This document shows, piece by piece, positions 15,771-24,142 of a DNA stretch of 64,000 nucleotides. This DNA is from Edaphosphingomonas laterariae (lineage in GTDB: Bacteria; Pseudomonadota; Alphaproteobacteria; Sphingomonadales; Sphingomonadaceae), in the NCBI RefSeq assembly GCF_900188165.1, contig NZ_FZOS01000002.1:124001-188000 (forward strand). Direction: 5' to 3'. The translations under genes and the position numbers were made by a program. Under the pieces are notes generated by a model that ran no database searches, was not told where the DNA came from, and saw nothing but the letters and a program-made list of their open reading frames with translations. The first letter of the stretch is position 1. Each line of letters opens with the position of its first letter.

Positions 15771-18720
15771 CGGACGGCGCGGCCGCAATGGCATGCTCTG
15801 CCGTCCACCGTTCGATGGCGGCGATTTCGTGCGGCGCCTGGCGGGCAGCGGCGGAGCGCCGGGCCATGCGCAGATAATGCGCGGCGGGCTTGTGGCCATG
15901 GCCCAGCGCGGCGGCGCTGGCCATGGCGCGGCAGGCCATGGCGGCGCCCAGCCGATCGCCTTTGCGCGCGCGTAGCAGCGCCCGTGCGGCATGGTGGCGG
16001 GCTTCGGCGATGCGTCCGCGCTGCACCAGTGCTTCCGCCAGCCAGCCATGGTTGAGCGAGATGAACTGCTGGCGCTCCCCGGTTTCCAGCCACGCGGTCG
16101 CCTCGACGATCGCCTGCAGCGCCTCCTCGGTGCCATCGGCGCGCCAGCGCGCATAGGCGCCAAGCGCGCGGGCCATGGCGTAGAGGTAGCGCGAACGCGC
16201 ATGCTTGGCGACGCGCTCGCCCTCGGCCGCATAGCGCGCGGCATCGCTTGCGCGCCCCTGCCACAGGCTGACGGCGCTGAGCTGGGTGTAGATCGATCCT
16301 TCCACCTCGTGCTGGGCGCCGCGCACCATCGCCAGTGCTTCGTCATAACAGGTCTGCGCTTCGCCAAACTGGCCGCGATCGGCGAGAACGAAGCCCCGGC
16401 AGGCCAGCGAATAGGCGGTGCCGACCGATGGCCGCCCGCCGCTGCGATGGCTGCGCTTCACCGCGATCGCGTCGTCGAGCAAGGGAAGCGCCGTGTCATA
16501 ATCGCAGGTGGCGGCCCGCGCCTGGCCCAGCGTCGCGCGGATCTGCACGGTCAGGCGATCATCGCCGGCATTGCGCGCGGCGGCCAGCGCCCGTTCGCAA
16601 TGGGTGATCGCCTTGGCGGATTCCCCCAGCCCATAGTTCAGATAGCCCAGCCAATATTCGGCCCAGGCGATCGCGCCGCCATCGCCATGGGCAATCGCGC
16701 GGGCAAGCGCGCGCTGGAAGATATCGAACTGATCGCGCGATGGATCGAACACGCTGGCAAGGCCCAGCCGGCGCGCGATCCCGTTCCAGCGCTGATAGCG
16801 GTCGTCGGTGGCATCGAGCTGGTCGAGCGCGTCGAGCGCGACGCGATACTGCGCCTGTGCGCGATCGAGCGCGGACGCGGCCATCGCCTTGTCGCCCGAC
16901 AGCTCGGCATAATGGGCAGCGGAGGCCGCATCTCCGCCCTCGCGGAAATGATAGGCCATCGCCTCGTAAAACTCCTCCTCCCCGCTGTCCGCGCCGCGCT
17001 GGCGCAGCGCTTCGGCAATGCGGTGGTGGAACGTCCGCCGCATCCGCAGGCCCACCGAATCGTAGATCACGTCGCGGGTGATGCCGTGCTTGAAGCGCAG
17101 CGTGCCGTCGCGCTCGCCCGGCAGGATGAAATCCTGCTCGATCAGGTCGCGGACCAGCGGGTGATCGCCGTCATGGCCGGTCACGCGTTCGAGCAGCCAG
17201 ATCGGAACGACGGTGCCGATGATCGCGGCGATCCGGGCGAGATCGGCCTGCGCGTCGGGCAGGCGGGCGAAGCGCGCCTCGATCAGAATGTCGAGCCAGG
17301 CGCTGCCGGCATGGGGCCGGTGTTCCTCCTCGCCCACCATCGCCGAATGGCACAGTTCCTCGATGAACAGCGGGTTGCCGCCCGAATAGGCGCCGATCTT
17401 TTCGCGCACGAAGGGGTCGATGGCGGGAATCAGCCGGTCGATCGCTTCCGCGGTTTCGGCGTCAGACAGCGGCGCAAGGCGCAGGATCTGGCTGTCGCGA
17501 ATGTCGCCGTCGCTGTCGGCCGCGTCGCGCGTGGTGAGGAGGATCAGGATCGGCCGCTGCTGCAGACCGCGCACGGCATCGAGAACCTGGCGCGAGGCAA
17601 TGTCCGCCCATTGCCAGTCGTCGACGAACAGGACGAGGGGGGCGCGCGCGGCGAGCTGATCGAACAGGTCGCGAAGCGCCGTCGCGGCATCGCCGATCAG
17701 TTCGCCGCCGGTGGCGCCCCGGCCCAGCGAAAGGAGGTGGAGCAGTGTGCGGCCATGGCGGGCGAGATCGATGCCGAGGCTGGAGAGCAAAGCGGCGACG
17801 GCATCGGCCGCGCGGAGGTTGGTCGCCGATCCATCGACCGCGAAGATCGCGCGCAGCATCTGGAGGAAGGGCTGCAATGGCTCCGCGCCGAGATAGGATT
17901 GGCAATCGCCACGAACGACCCGGCACCCTTGCGCGGCGGCCCTGTCGAGCAGTTCATCGGCAAGCCGGGTCTTGCCGACGCCGGGCGGGGCTTCGATCGC
18001 GACCAGCCGGCCTTGCCCCGCCATCGCATCGGCCAGCGCGGATTCCAGTTCGGCGAGCGGGCCGTGGCGGCCAGTAAAGGGCGTCAGACCGCGCCGGGCG
18101 AGCGCGGCGAAGCGCGTGCCGATATCGGCACGGCCTTCGATGCGGAAGGCCGCGATCGGCCGGTCCTTGCCGCGCACCCTGATGTCCATGCGTTCGCCGG
18201 TGGCGAAGAAATGGCGTTCCGGCCCCAGTGCCGCCTCGCTCGCCAATATCTCGTCGGCTTCGGCGATATCGCAGAAGCGCGAGGCGATGTTGGTCGCGTT
18301 GCCGTGCAGTTCGAAGCGGCCGCGCACGGCATCGCCCTCATGCAACAGCACAAGGCCTGAATGGATGCCGGAATGGAGCCGCAACCGCTCGCCCGCCAGC
18401 GGCGTCGGCAGCGGCAGGCCGCGCACCGCTTCGTGCAGGTCGAGCGCGGCTTCCACGGCGCGCCGGCCATCATCCTCCAGTGTCTTGGGATAGCCGAACA
18501 GCGCCAGCACGCCATCGCCGCTGATCTGGGCGATGGTGCCGCCATGGCGCGCGATCATGCGATGGTAGATGTCGTGCAGATTGCCGAGCAGGGCGGCGAA
18601 ATCCTCTGCCTCCATGCGCGCGGCGAGCCGCGTCGAGCCGCTGAGATCCGTCATCAGGATCGTCAGATAGCGGCGCCATGCAGGACGTGCAGACGGCGGA
18701 GTTTCGGCTTGCATCACCAT
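15748..18720 (-). CDS. Class III nucleotide cyclase with AAA/STAND ATPase and TPR-like repeats
   Basis: A 990-residue signalling protein. Residues about 18-185 are a class III adenylate/guanylate cyclase domain with both metal-binding aspartates visible, D25 in MTDLSGST and D69 in QISGDGVLALFG. A large ATPase module follows, with Walker A APPGVGKTR and Walker B LVLFVDDWQWAD, then helical TPR-like repeats to the C-terminus. It has no membrane segment. This architecture is common in bacteria, where the ATPase/TPR part is thought to gate the cyclase in response to an unknown signal. Whether it makes cAMP or cGMP cannot be told. The start is uncertain (ATG 18720, ATG 18714 or TTG 18738). It is divergent from a Crp-type gene and convergent with the DyP-P450 fusion. 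Confidence 0.9.
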   Translation of the reverse strand: MVMQAETPPSARPAWRRYLTILMTDLSGSTRLAARMEAEDFAALLGNLHDIYHRMIARHGGTIAQISGDGVLALFGYPKTLEDDGRRAVEAALDLHEAVRGLPLPTPLAGERLRLHSGIHSGLVLLHEGDAVRGRFELHGNATNIASRFCDIAEADEILASEAALGPERHFFATGERMDIRVRGKDRPIAAFRIEGRADIGTRFAALARRGLTPFTGRHGPLAELESALADAMAGQGRLVAIEAPPGVGKTRLADELLDRAAAQGCRVVRGDCQSYLGAEPLQPFLQMLRAIFAVDGSATNLRAADAVAALLSSLGIDLARHGRTLLHLLSLGRGATGGELIGDAATALRDLFDQLAARAPLVLFVDDWQWADIASRQVLDAVRGLQQRPILILLTTRDAADSDGDIRDSQILRLAPLSDAETAEAIDRLIPAIDPFVREKIGAYSGGNPLFIEELCHSAMVGEEEHRPHAGSAWLDILIEARFARLPDAQADLARIAAIIGTVVPIWLLERVTGHDGDHPLVRDLIEQDFILPGERDGTLRFKHGITRDVIYDSVGLRMRRTFHHRIAEALRQRGADSGEEEFYEAMAYHFREGGDAASAAHYAELSGDKAMAASALDRAQAQYRVALDALDQLDATDDRYQRWNGIARRLGLASVFDPSRDQFDIFQRALARAIAHGDGGAIAWAEYWLGYLNYGLGESAKAITHCERALAAARNAGDDRLTVQIRATLGQARAATCDYDTALPLLDDAIAVKRSHRSGGRPSVGTAYSLACRGFVLADRGQFGEAQTCYDEALAMVRGAQHEVEGSIYTQLSAVSLWQGRASDAARYAAEGERVAKHARSRYLYAMARALGAYARWRADGTEEALQAIVEATAWLETGERQQFISLNHGWLAEALVQRGRIAEARHHAARALLRARKGDRLGAAMACRAMASAAALGHGHKPAAHYLRMARRSAAARQAPHEIAAIERWTAEHAIAAAPSARPTATL

Positions 18721-18964
18721 CGCCCGGATTGTCGACAATGGACAAAAGACGGCACCAGCGACGCTCTATACCATCGCACTGGATGATCCGGCGTCATCAA
18801 GATCAATCATAGCACGTTCGAAATGATCGCCTAATTGCAAATGGTCGAGCTACTTGACGATAATCCTGTCGAAAAGACCGGGACTTGGCCAATATCATCA
18901 TCATTTGAACCCGGCGCTCCGCTCAATTACGATCCACCCTCATCACGAATCGTGGGAGGCTGTC

Positions 18965-19684
18965 GTGGCGGATGCGCGCGGTCGATTGCCGGAGGCGATG
19001 GCGGCGCTGCCGGGCGACCTTGCCGGCCGCCTGTGGCGCGATGCCGCGACGGTCCGGGCGAAGGCCGGGCAGACCGTGCTGGAAATCGGTGCGCCGTCCA
19101 CGCAGGTCTATATCGTGCTCGAAGGCAAGGTGCAGGTCGCGCTCTATTCGCTGGGCGGGCATGAGGTGATCCTGCGCGATCTCGCTGCCGGCGCGCTGTT
19201 CGGCGAACTGGCGGCGATCGACGAACGGCCGCGTTCCGCGACGATCACGGCACTCAGCGATTGCCAACTGGCGAGCCTGCCGGCCTCCGCCTTCCGCGCC
19301 GCCGTCGCCGAAAGCAGTGACGGCGCCTTGTGGCTCGCCGCGCGGCTGGCCATGCAGATCCGCAGCCTGACGGAAAAGGTGTTCGAGCTGAACGCGCTGC
19401 GCGTGCGCGAACGCCTGCATTGCGAGCTGTTGCGGCTGTGCGAGGGGCTGGATGGCCAGGACGCGACGATCGAGCCGTGCCCGACCCATGCCGAACTCGC
19501 CGCGCGGATCGGCACCCATCGCGAGGCGGTGACGCGCGAGATGGGCTTTCTCGCCCAGCGCGGCATCGCCGTCCAGCGCGCGCGCCAGTTGACGATCACC
19601 GATCTGCCCGCGCTGCGGCAATTGGTCCGCGATGCGGTGGGCGGCATCAGCATTTTCGAGGATGCGGATCGCGATCGCCGCTGA
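18965..19684 (+). CDS. Crp/Fnr-family transcriptional regulator
   Basis: A 239-residue protein with an N-terminal cyclic-nucleotide-binding fold and a C-terminal winged helix (ELAARIGTHREAVTREMGFL). The phosphate-binding-cassette region LFGELAAIDERPRSATI (about 78-94) keeps the Gly-Glu and Arg-Ser typical of proteins that bind cAMP or cGMP, unlike FNR. There is no N-terminal cysteine cluster for an iron-sulfur centre. The GTG at 18965 is chosen because GGGAGG sits 5 bases upstream; this gives the usual family length. The divergently encoded neighbour is a nucleotide cyclase, so ligand source and receptor may be paired. Confidence 0.88.
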   Translation: MADARGRLPEAMAALPGDLAGRLWRDAATVRAKAGQTVLEIGAPSTQVYIVLEGKVQVALYSLGGHEVILRDLAAGALFGELAAIDERPRSATITALSDCQLASLPASAFRAAVAESSDGALWLAARLAMQIRSLTEKVFELNALRVRERLHCELLRLCEGLDGQDATIEPCPTHAELAARIGTHREAVTREMGFLAQRGIAVQRARQLTITDLPALRQLVRDAVGGISIFEDADRDRR

Positions 19685-19721
19685 CGGCGCCCATACCCGT
19701 TGACCGGCGGTGCGCGCTTAT

Positions 19722-19743
19722 TTACAGAATGTATATTCTGTAA
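19722..19743. promoter_or_regulatory. Perfect palindromic operator before tetR
   Basis: Nine-base perfect inverted arms, TTACAGAAT and ATTCTGTAA, around a 4-base GTAT spacer. It stands out as AT-rich in GC-rich surroundings and ends 24 bases before the TetR ATG. Symmetry, length and position fit a TetR dimer operator. Confidence 0.75.
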
Positions 19744-19767
19744 TTCCGCGAGGCGCGCTCACCCACC

Positions 19768-20355
19768 ATGCCACGGCCCGTCACTTATGATCGCGACGCG
19801 GTGATCGCGCAGGCTGCGCGATCATTTTGGGAAAGCGGCTTCGCGGCTTGTGATGTCGAGGCGCTGACCCGAAGCGCGGGTGTCAACCGCCACAGCCTCT
19901 ACAAGGCGTTCGGCGGCAAGATCGGGCTGTTCCATGCGGCGCTCGGCCATTATCTCGCCTCGGTCGCCGCGCCCTATCTGGCCATTCTGGAAGCGGGCGA
20001 GGGGGTCGACGATGTGGCCGCCTATTTCGAGCGCGCGACCGGCGCGACCCATGGCGATGGCGAAGGCTATGACCGGCGCGGCTGCCTGATCGTCAACACC
20101 ATCACCGAAATGGGCCGTTCGGACCCGGACGTGGCGGCCATCGTCGATGGCTATCATGAACGGATCGAACGCGCCTTTGCCGGGCTGATCGCGCGGGGGC
20201 AGGCAGGCGGCACGATCCGCGCCGATCTCGATCCGGTGGCAACGGCGCGCTGGCTGTTCGTCACCAGCCAGGGCCTCAGCGTCGCGGCGCGGATGGGCCG
20301 CGCGGCGCCCGATCTGCCAGCCATGGTTCGCGCGGCGCTTGCGCCGATCGCCTGA
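19768..20355 (+). CDS. TetR-family transcriptional regulator
   Basis: A 195-residue repressor. The N-terminal helix-turn-helix (CDVEALTRSAGVNRHSLYKAF) is of the subgroup that begins with RPVTYDRDAVIAQAARSFWESGF. The C-terminal domain resembles the TetR_C group with YDRRGCLIVNTITEMG, seen in regulators of oxidative or electrophile defence genes. A perfect palindrome lies just upstream of the gene. Two AhpD/CMD-like genes follow on the same strand, 26 bases downstream, and are the probable targets along with itself. Confidence 0.9.
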   Translation: MPRPVTYDRDAVIAQAARSFWESGFAACDVEALTRSAGVNRHSLYKAFGGKIGLFHAALGHYLASVAAPYLAILEAGEGVDDVAAYFERATGATHGDGEGYDRRGCLIVNTITEMGRSDPDVAAIVDGYHERIERAFAGLIARGQAGGTIRADLDPVATARWLFVTSQGLSVAARMGRAAPDLPAMVRAALAPIA

Positions 20356-20381
20356 ATGTCCACGATTTAAGGGAGAGGCCG

Positions 20382-20870
20382 ATGACGGAAGACTATAGCA
20401 GCGTCAGTCTGGACGACGCGTTGGCCAAGGCAGGGCCGGCCGCCGCCAGCTTCGCTCGGCTGTGGGAACGCCTGTGGAGGCAGGATCATATCCCCCCCGA
20501 ATTGCTGGAGCTTTGCCGCCTGACCCTGGCACGGCTGCATGACGATGCGGTGGAACTGGCCGCCGCCAGCCCGGCCGGCGTGACCGTCGCACGGGCGCGG
20601 CGCGATGCGGTGATCGCGGGCGCGGCATTCGATGCGGACGGTTTTTCCGAAGGCGATCGCGCGGTGCTGTTGTTCGCCGAATATTATTGGACCGACCCGC
20701 AATCGATCACCGATGCCGTGGCCGACGATGTGAAGGCCCATTTTGGCGAGCCTGGCCTTGTCTTTCTGATCGAGGCGCTCGGCTGTCTCGACGGCCGCAT
20801 CCGCGCGGCCCGCTGCCTGCGCGCCATGTCCGCCCATCTTCCCGCCAAGGAGCCCGCTTATGTCGGCTAA
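20382..20870 (+). CDS. Carboxymuconolactone decarboxylase-like / AhpD-like protein without CxxC
   Basis: A 162-residue all-helical protein of the AhpD/carboxymuconolactone decarboxylase superfamily type: LCRLTLARLHDDAVELA, then an acidic helix FSEGDRAVLLFAEYYWTDP. The CxxC pair of peroxidatic AhpD proteins is missing at the expected place (LARLHDD), so thiol peroxidase chemistry is unlikely for this copy. It overlaps the following CMD gene by 11 bases. An obligate pair, in which this subunit lacks and the next one keeps the cysteines, is plausible but inferred. Confidence 0.75.
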   Translation: MTEDYSSVSLDDALAKAGPAAASFARLWERLWRQDHIPPELLELCRLTLARLHDDAVELAAASPAGVTVARARRDAVIAGAAFDADGFSEGDRAVLLFAEYYWTDPQSITDAVADDVKAHFGEPGLVFLIEALGCLDGRIRAARCLRAMSAHLPAKEPAYVG

Positions 20871-21387
20871 ACCCCGCGCCACCGGCCCCGCGACGCAGAC
20901 GGGCAATGTCATCCGCGACAGCGCGATGGGGCTGGTGCCCGAAACGGTGGACGAGATCATCGCGCTCAACGGCCATGTCTGGCGCGACAGCCTTGTGCCG
21001 CCTACGCTGCTCGAGATCATTCGCCTGCGCAATGCGCGCACCGTGAACTGCGTGTTCTGCAAATCGGTGCGCTACGATGTCGCGCGCGCCGACGGGTTGA
21101 CCGAGGATCGGGCGGAACTGGTGGCCGATGGCTATCAGGCCAGCGCGCTCGCCCCGCGCGAGAAGGCCGCGCTCGCGCTGGCCGATGCCTATCTGGGCTT
21201 TCCCGCCGGGATGGACGCGGATGCCGCCCGTCAGGTCGCGGCGGAATTTTCGGACGCGGAAGTGGCGTCGATGCTGGTGGCCTTGATGTGCTTCAACTTC
21301 ACGTCGCGGACGGCCGTCAGCATCGGCGGCATGCCCGAGGATCCGTTGCCGATCATGGAAGTCTCGGTCGCCATCGCGACCAGCTGA
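20860..21387 (+). CDS. Carboxymuconolactone decarboxylase family protein (AhpD-like, with CxxC)
   Basis: A 175-residue protein with the superfamily helix LLEIIRLRNARTVNCVFCKSVRY. The CVFC pair (about residues 62-65) and its following Arg-Tyr match the active-site CxxC of AhpD-like alkylhydroperoxidases. The later segment ALADAYLGFPAGMD and the helix VALMCFNFTSRTAVSIG complete the fold. It may reduce a peroxide or act on a lactone; the substrate cannot be read from sequence. It begins inside the end of the preceding CMD-like gene. Confidence 0.85.
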   Translation: MSAKPRATGPATQTGNVIRDSAMGLVPETVDEIIALNGHVWRDSLVPPTLLEIIRLRNARTVNCVFCKSVRYDVARADGLTEDRAELVADGYQASALAPREKAALALADAYLGFPAGMDADAARQVAAEFSDAEVASMLVALMCFNFTSRTAVSIGGMPEDPLPIMEVSVAIATS

Positions 21388-21399
21388 ACCGGCGCAGAC

Positions 21400-21423
21400 G
21401 GGGGAGGCGCCACGGCCTTCCCC
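21400..21423. terminator. Terminator hairpin between convergent genes
   Basis: Arms GGGGGAGGC and GCCTTCCCC (one G-T wobble) with a 6-base loop. It lies between the CMD gene ending at 21387 and the convergent UrcA gene ending at 21435, so it can serve both. Confidence 0.55.
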
Positions 21424-21434
21424 CGCACGCTGGC

Positions 21435-21839
21435 TCAACGCCTGTCGGCGGAACGAATGCCGAAGCTGATCGCCATCGTCTGCATGGCGAGATCGCTGGT
21501 CCGGGCGCGGGCGATGGCGGCCGCCATTTGCGGGCGGGCGCCGGCATAGGCGTCGTGCACGCAGGCACGGCGGGCGGGATCGAAGCTCGATACCGCATCA
21601 TCCGCATCGCAGGCGACCCGCCCGGCCTTGCGGACGCGCGCGGCGAGCGCCTTTTGCCCATCGGCCGAGGCAAGATCGAGATCGCGGTATGAAATGCGGA
21701 CATTGCGGGTGCCATCCGGCGCGGCCATGATGGTCGTGACGGGCGGCTCGGCAAGGGCCGGGGCCATGGACGCGGCACCGACGGCGGCAATCGAAATGCA
21801 GGCCATCGAAGCCGGGATCAGGAAGGGATGTCTGGTCAT
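21435..21839 (-). CDS. UrcA family protein, exported
   Basis: A 134-residue protein with a signal peptide (cleavage expected near APALAEPP) and the UrcA-family core RNVRISYRDLDLASADGQKALAARVRKAGRVACD. One cysteine follows in the VRKAGRVACD segment and another in RRACVHDAYA, a pair that could form a disulfide in the periplasm. UrcA proteins are abundant in sphingomonads and caulobacters, but no function is established. The ATG at 21839 is preferred over a GTG one codon before it. Confidence 0.85.
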   Translation of the reverse strand: MTRHPFLIPASMACISIAAVGAASMAPALAEPPVTTIMAAPDGTRNVRISYRDLDLASADGQKALAARVRKAGRVACDADDAVSSFDPARRACVHDAYAGARPQMAAAIARARTSDLAMQTMAISFGIRSADRR

Positions 21840-22038
21840 CACCCTGCTCCACTGTTCGTTGGGGATGGTGCGACGGGCGCGCCCGCTGGCGCTTCCACCG
21901 TCGTCCGGTCTCTTCTGAGATCGGTAGGGGGACTATGGCGCAAAGCCGGTTTCGATGCGGTGACAATGGTCACGCTTTCGACGTGAAATTTGCCACAAGG
22001 CCGCGCACGCGCCGGATCGCGGGTGTATAAGGCGGGCC

Positions 22039-23475
22039 ATGAACGCTTCCGCCGAATCCTCCGCCCGATCCGCCGTCACCCAGCCCGCCAGCCCCGAGTC
22101 CGAGCTGTCGGCCGCGACCGCCGCCGAACTGGCGGCGCTGCTGGGCGATCGCTTCACGCAAAGCCCGGCGGTGCGCGCGCAGCATGGCAAGAACGAAACC
22201 TACCACGCTGCCCGCAGCCCCGATGCCGTGGCCTTCCCGCAATCGACCGAGGAAGTGGCGGGGGCCGTGCGGATCTGCGCGCGCCATGGCGTGCCGGTGA
22301 TCGCTTATGGCGCTGGCACATCGCTCGAAGGCAATATCACGCCGGTGCGCGGCGGGCTGACCATCGATCTTACGGGCATGAACCGCATCGTCGCGGTCAA
22401 CGAGGCCGATCTCGATGGCACGGTGGAGGCTGGCGTCACGCGCGAGGATCTCAACCTGCACCTGCGTGACAAGGGCCTGTTCTTCCCGATCGATCCCGGC
22501 GCGAACGCCACGATCGGCGGCATGGCATCCACCCGCGCGTCGGGCACCAATGCGGTGCGCTACGGCACGATGCGGGAAAATGTGCTGGCGCTGAAGGTGG
22601 TCACGGCCGACGGCCGCATCATCACGACCGCGCGGCGCGCGCGCAAATCGGCGGCCGGCTATGATCTCACCCGCTTGTTCGTGGGCGCTGAAGGCACGCT
22701 GGGCATCATCACCGAAGTGACGTTGCGCCTCTACGGCATTCCCGAAACGATCTCGGCGGCGGTCTGCGCGTTCGACAGCCTTGGCGGTGCTGTCGATACC
22801 GTGGTGCAGGCGATCCAGCTTGGCGTGCCAATCGCGCGCGTCGAACTGCTCGATGAGGTCCAGATCGACGCGGTCAACCGCTGGGCGAAGACCGATCTGG
22901 CCTGCAAGCCGACCCTGTTCTTCGAATTTCATGGGTCCGAAGGCCATGTCGCCGAACAGGTGGACATCATCCGCGCGATCAGCGCCGATCATGGTGGCGG
23001 CGATCTGGACTGGGCGACGTCGACCGAGGAGCGCAACCGGCTGTGGAAGGCGCGTCACCAGGCCTATTATGCCGCGCTGGCGCTGCGCCCCGGCGCGACC
23101 GGCTGGTCGACCGATGTGTGCGTGCCGATCAGCCGGCTGGCCGACTGCATTCTCGAAACCCGTGCCGATCTGGCGCAGAGCGCGATCCCGACGCCGATCC
23201 TCGGCCATGTCGGGGACGGCAATTTCCATGTGATCTTCGTGGTCGATCCCGAGCGGCCGGAGGAGTTTGCCGAGGCCAAGCGGCTCAACGCCCGCATGGT
23301 GGATCGCGCGCTGGCGATGGGCGGCACCTGCACCGGCGAACATGGCATCGGGCTGGGCAAGATCGATGCGCTGGAAGCCGAACTGGGCGAGACGGTGGAT
23401 CTGATGCGCGCGGTGAAGGCCGCGCTCGACCCGCAGAACATCATGAATCCGGGCAAGATTTTTCGCCAGCCCTGA
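22039..23475 (+). CDS. FAD-linked oxidase, D-lactate/glycolate dehydrogenase type
   Basis: A 478-residue flavoprotein with an FAD_binding_4 domain (AFPQSTEEVAGAVRICARHG, GAGTSLEGN, DPGANATIGGMASTRASGT) and the FAD-oxidase C-terminal domain (VGDGNFHVIF with a metal/substrate histidine, GGTCTGEHGIGLGK). Family members oxidise D-2-hydroxy acids such as D-lactate and pass electrons to a cytochrome or quinone. There is no C-terminal iron-sulfur region, so it resembles single-subunit Dld1-type enzymes. D-2-hydroxyglutarate or glycolate remain possible substrates. It is a stand-alone gene. Confidence 0.9.
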   Translation: MNASAESSARSAVTQPASPESELSAATAAELAALLGDRFTQSPAVRAQHGKNETYHAARSPDAVAFPQSTEEVAGAVRICARHGVPVIAYGAGTSLEGNITPVRGGLTIDLTGMNRIVAVNEADLDGTVEAGVTREDLNLHLRDKGLFFPIDPGANATIGGMASTRASGTNAVRYGTMRENVLALKVVTADGRIITTARRARKSAAGYDLTRLFVGAEGTLGIITEVTLRLYGIPETISAAVCAFDSLGGAVDTVVQAIQLGVPIARVELLDEVQIDAVNRWAKTDLACKPTLFFEFHGSEGHVAEQVDIIRAISADHGGGDLDWATSTEERNRLWKARHQAYYAALALRPGATGWSTDVCVPISRLADCILETRADLAQSAIPTPILGHVGDGNFHVIFVVDPERPEEFAEAKRLNARMVDRALAMGGTCTGEHGIGLGKIDALEAELGETVDLMRAVKAALDPQNIMNPGKIFRQP

Positions 23476-23482
23476 AAAACTG

Positions 23483-23514
23483 GGGCCGGAGCCTCCCGTG
23501 GGAAGCCCCGGCCC
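23483..23514 (+). terminator. Hairpin after the FAD oxidase gene
   Basis: Outer arms GGGCCGG and CCGGCCC enclose a further imperfect stem. It begins 7 bases after the stop at 23475. There is no T-run; call based on position and stem stability. Confidence 0.45.
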
Positions 23515-23556
23515 GGCCCTCGCTACGCGACCCGAGGGTAAGCAGAAAAAATGATC

Positions 23557-23988
23557 TCAGCAGTCGCGGTCGATCGCCCGGCCGGCGAGCGCGCCCACGC
23601 CCGCGCCGATGATGGCGCCGGTGGTGCCGTCGCGGCGATAATCCGCGCTCTTGCCAACTTCGTTGCCGAGCAGGCCGCCGGCGATCGCGCCGATGATCGT
23701 GCCGCCGGTGCCGCTGTCGCGGCAGCGGCCGGAATAATAGCCGCGGCCGCCATTGTAACGGCGATCGCCATAATAACGCCGGCCATTATCGTAGCGACGG
23801 TCGCCATAATAACGCTGGCCACCGCGATAATAACGATCGCCGCGATCATAGCCGCGATCCCCGCGATAATGTCCGTGCTTGTAGCCCTGGCTATAGCCAC
23901 GGTCATAATGCTTGGCCTCGGCCGCGACGGGCACCATGGTGGCGGCGGTCAGTGCGGCGATGGCCGAAAAGGCGATTGTCTTGAACAC
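23557..23988 (-). CDS. Glycine-zipper protein with Tyr/Arg/Gly-rich repeats, exported
   Basis: A 143-residue protein with a signal peptide (cleavage near VAAEAKHY), a middle region of repeated units such as YYGDRRYDNGRR and YYGDRRYNGG, and a C-terminal 17-kDa-antigen-type glycine zipper (GGTIIGAIAGGLLGNEVG and GAIIGAGVGALAGRAI). Glycine zippers of this type insert in or associate with the outer membrane. The GTG at 23988 is chosen because AAGGAG lies 9 bases upstream and the signal peptide then begins FKTIAFSAIAAL. Function unknown; the repeats may vary in number between strains. Confidence 0.82.
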   Translation of the reverse strand: MFKTIAFSAIAALTAATMVPVAAEAKHYDRGYSQGYKHGHYRGDRGYDRGDRYYRGGQRYYGDRRYDNGRRYYGDRRYNGGRGYYSGRCRDSGTGGTIIGAIAGGLLGNEVGKSADYRRDGTTGAIIGAGVGALAGRAIDRDC

Positions 23989-24142
23989 GACCCTTACTCC
24001 TTGTCTTCCGATCGGCGCCGGAACGGGCGCCCTTCGTCGACACACAGGCCTTATCGCGCGATTCGGGTGAGTTGGTGCTGAACGGCCCCGTTAGGCTGCG
24101 TTCAGCTTGGCGGCGCCGCGCCGGTCGATTAAACCGCTGATC

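Noticed and set aside
18721-18964. Searched for a Crp (TGTGA-N6-TCACA) or FNR (TTGAT-N4-ATCAA) site between the cyclase and crp genes.
   Set aside because: Only a partial match was found (about 18797-18812, two mismatches in one half-site), not enough to call.
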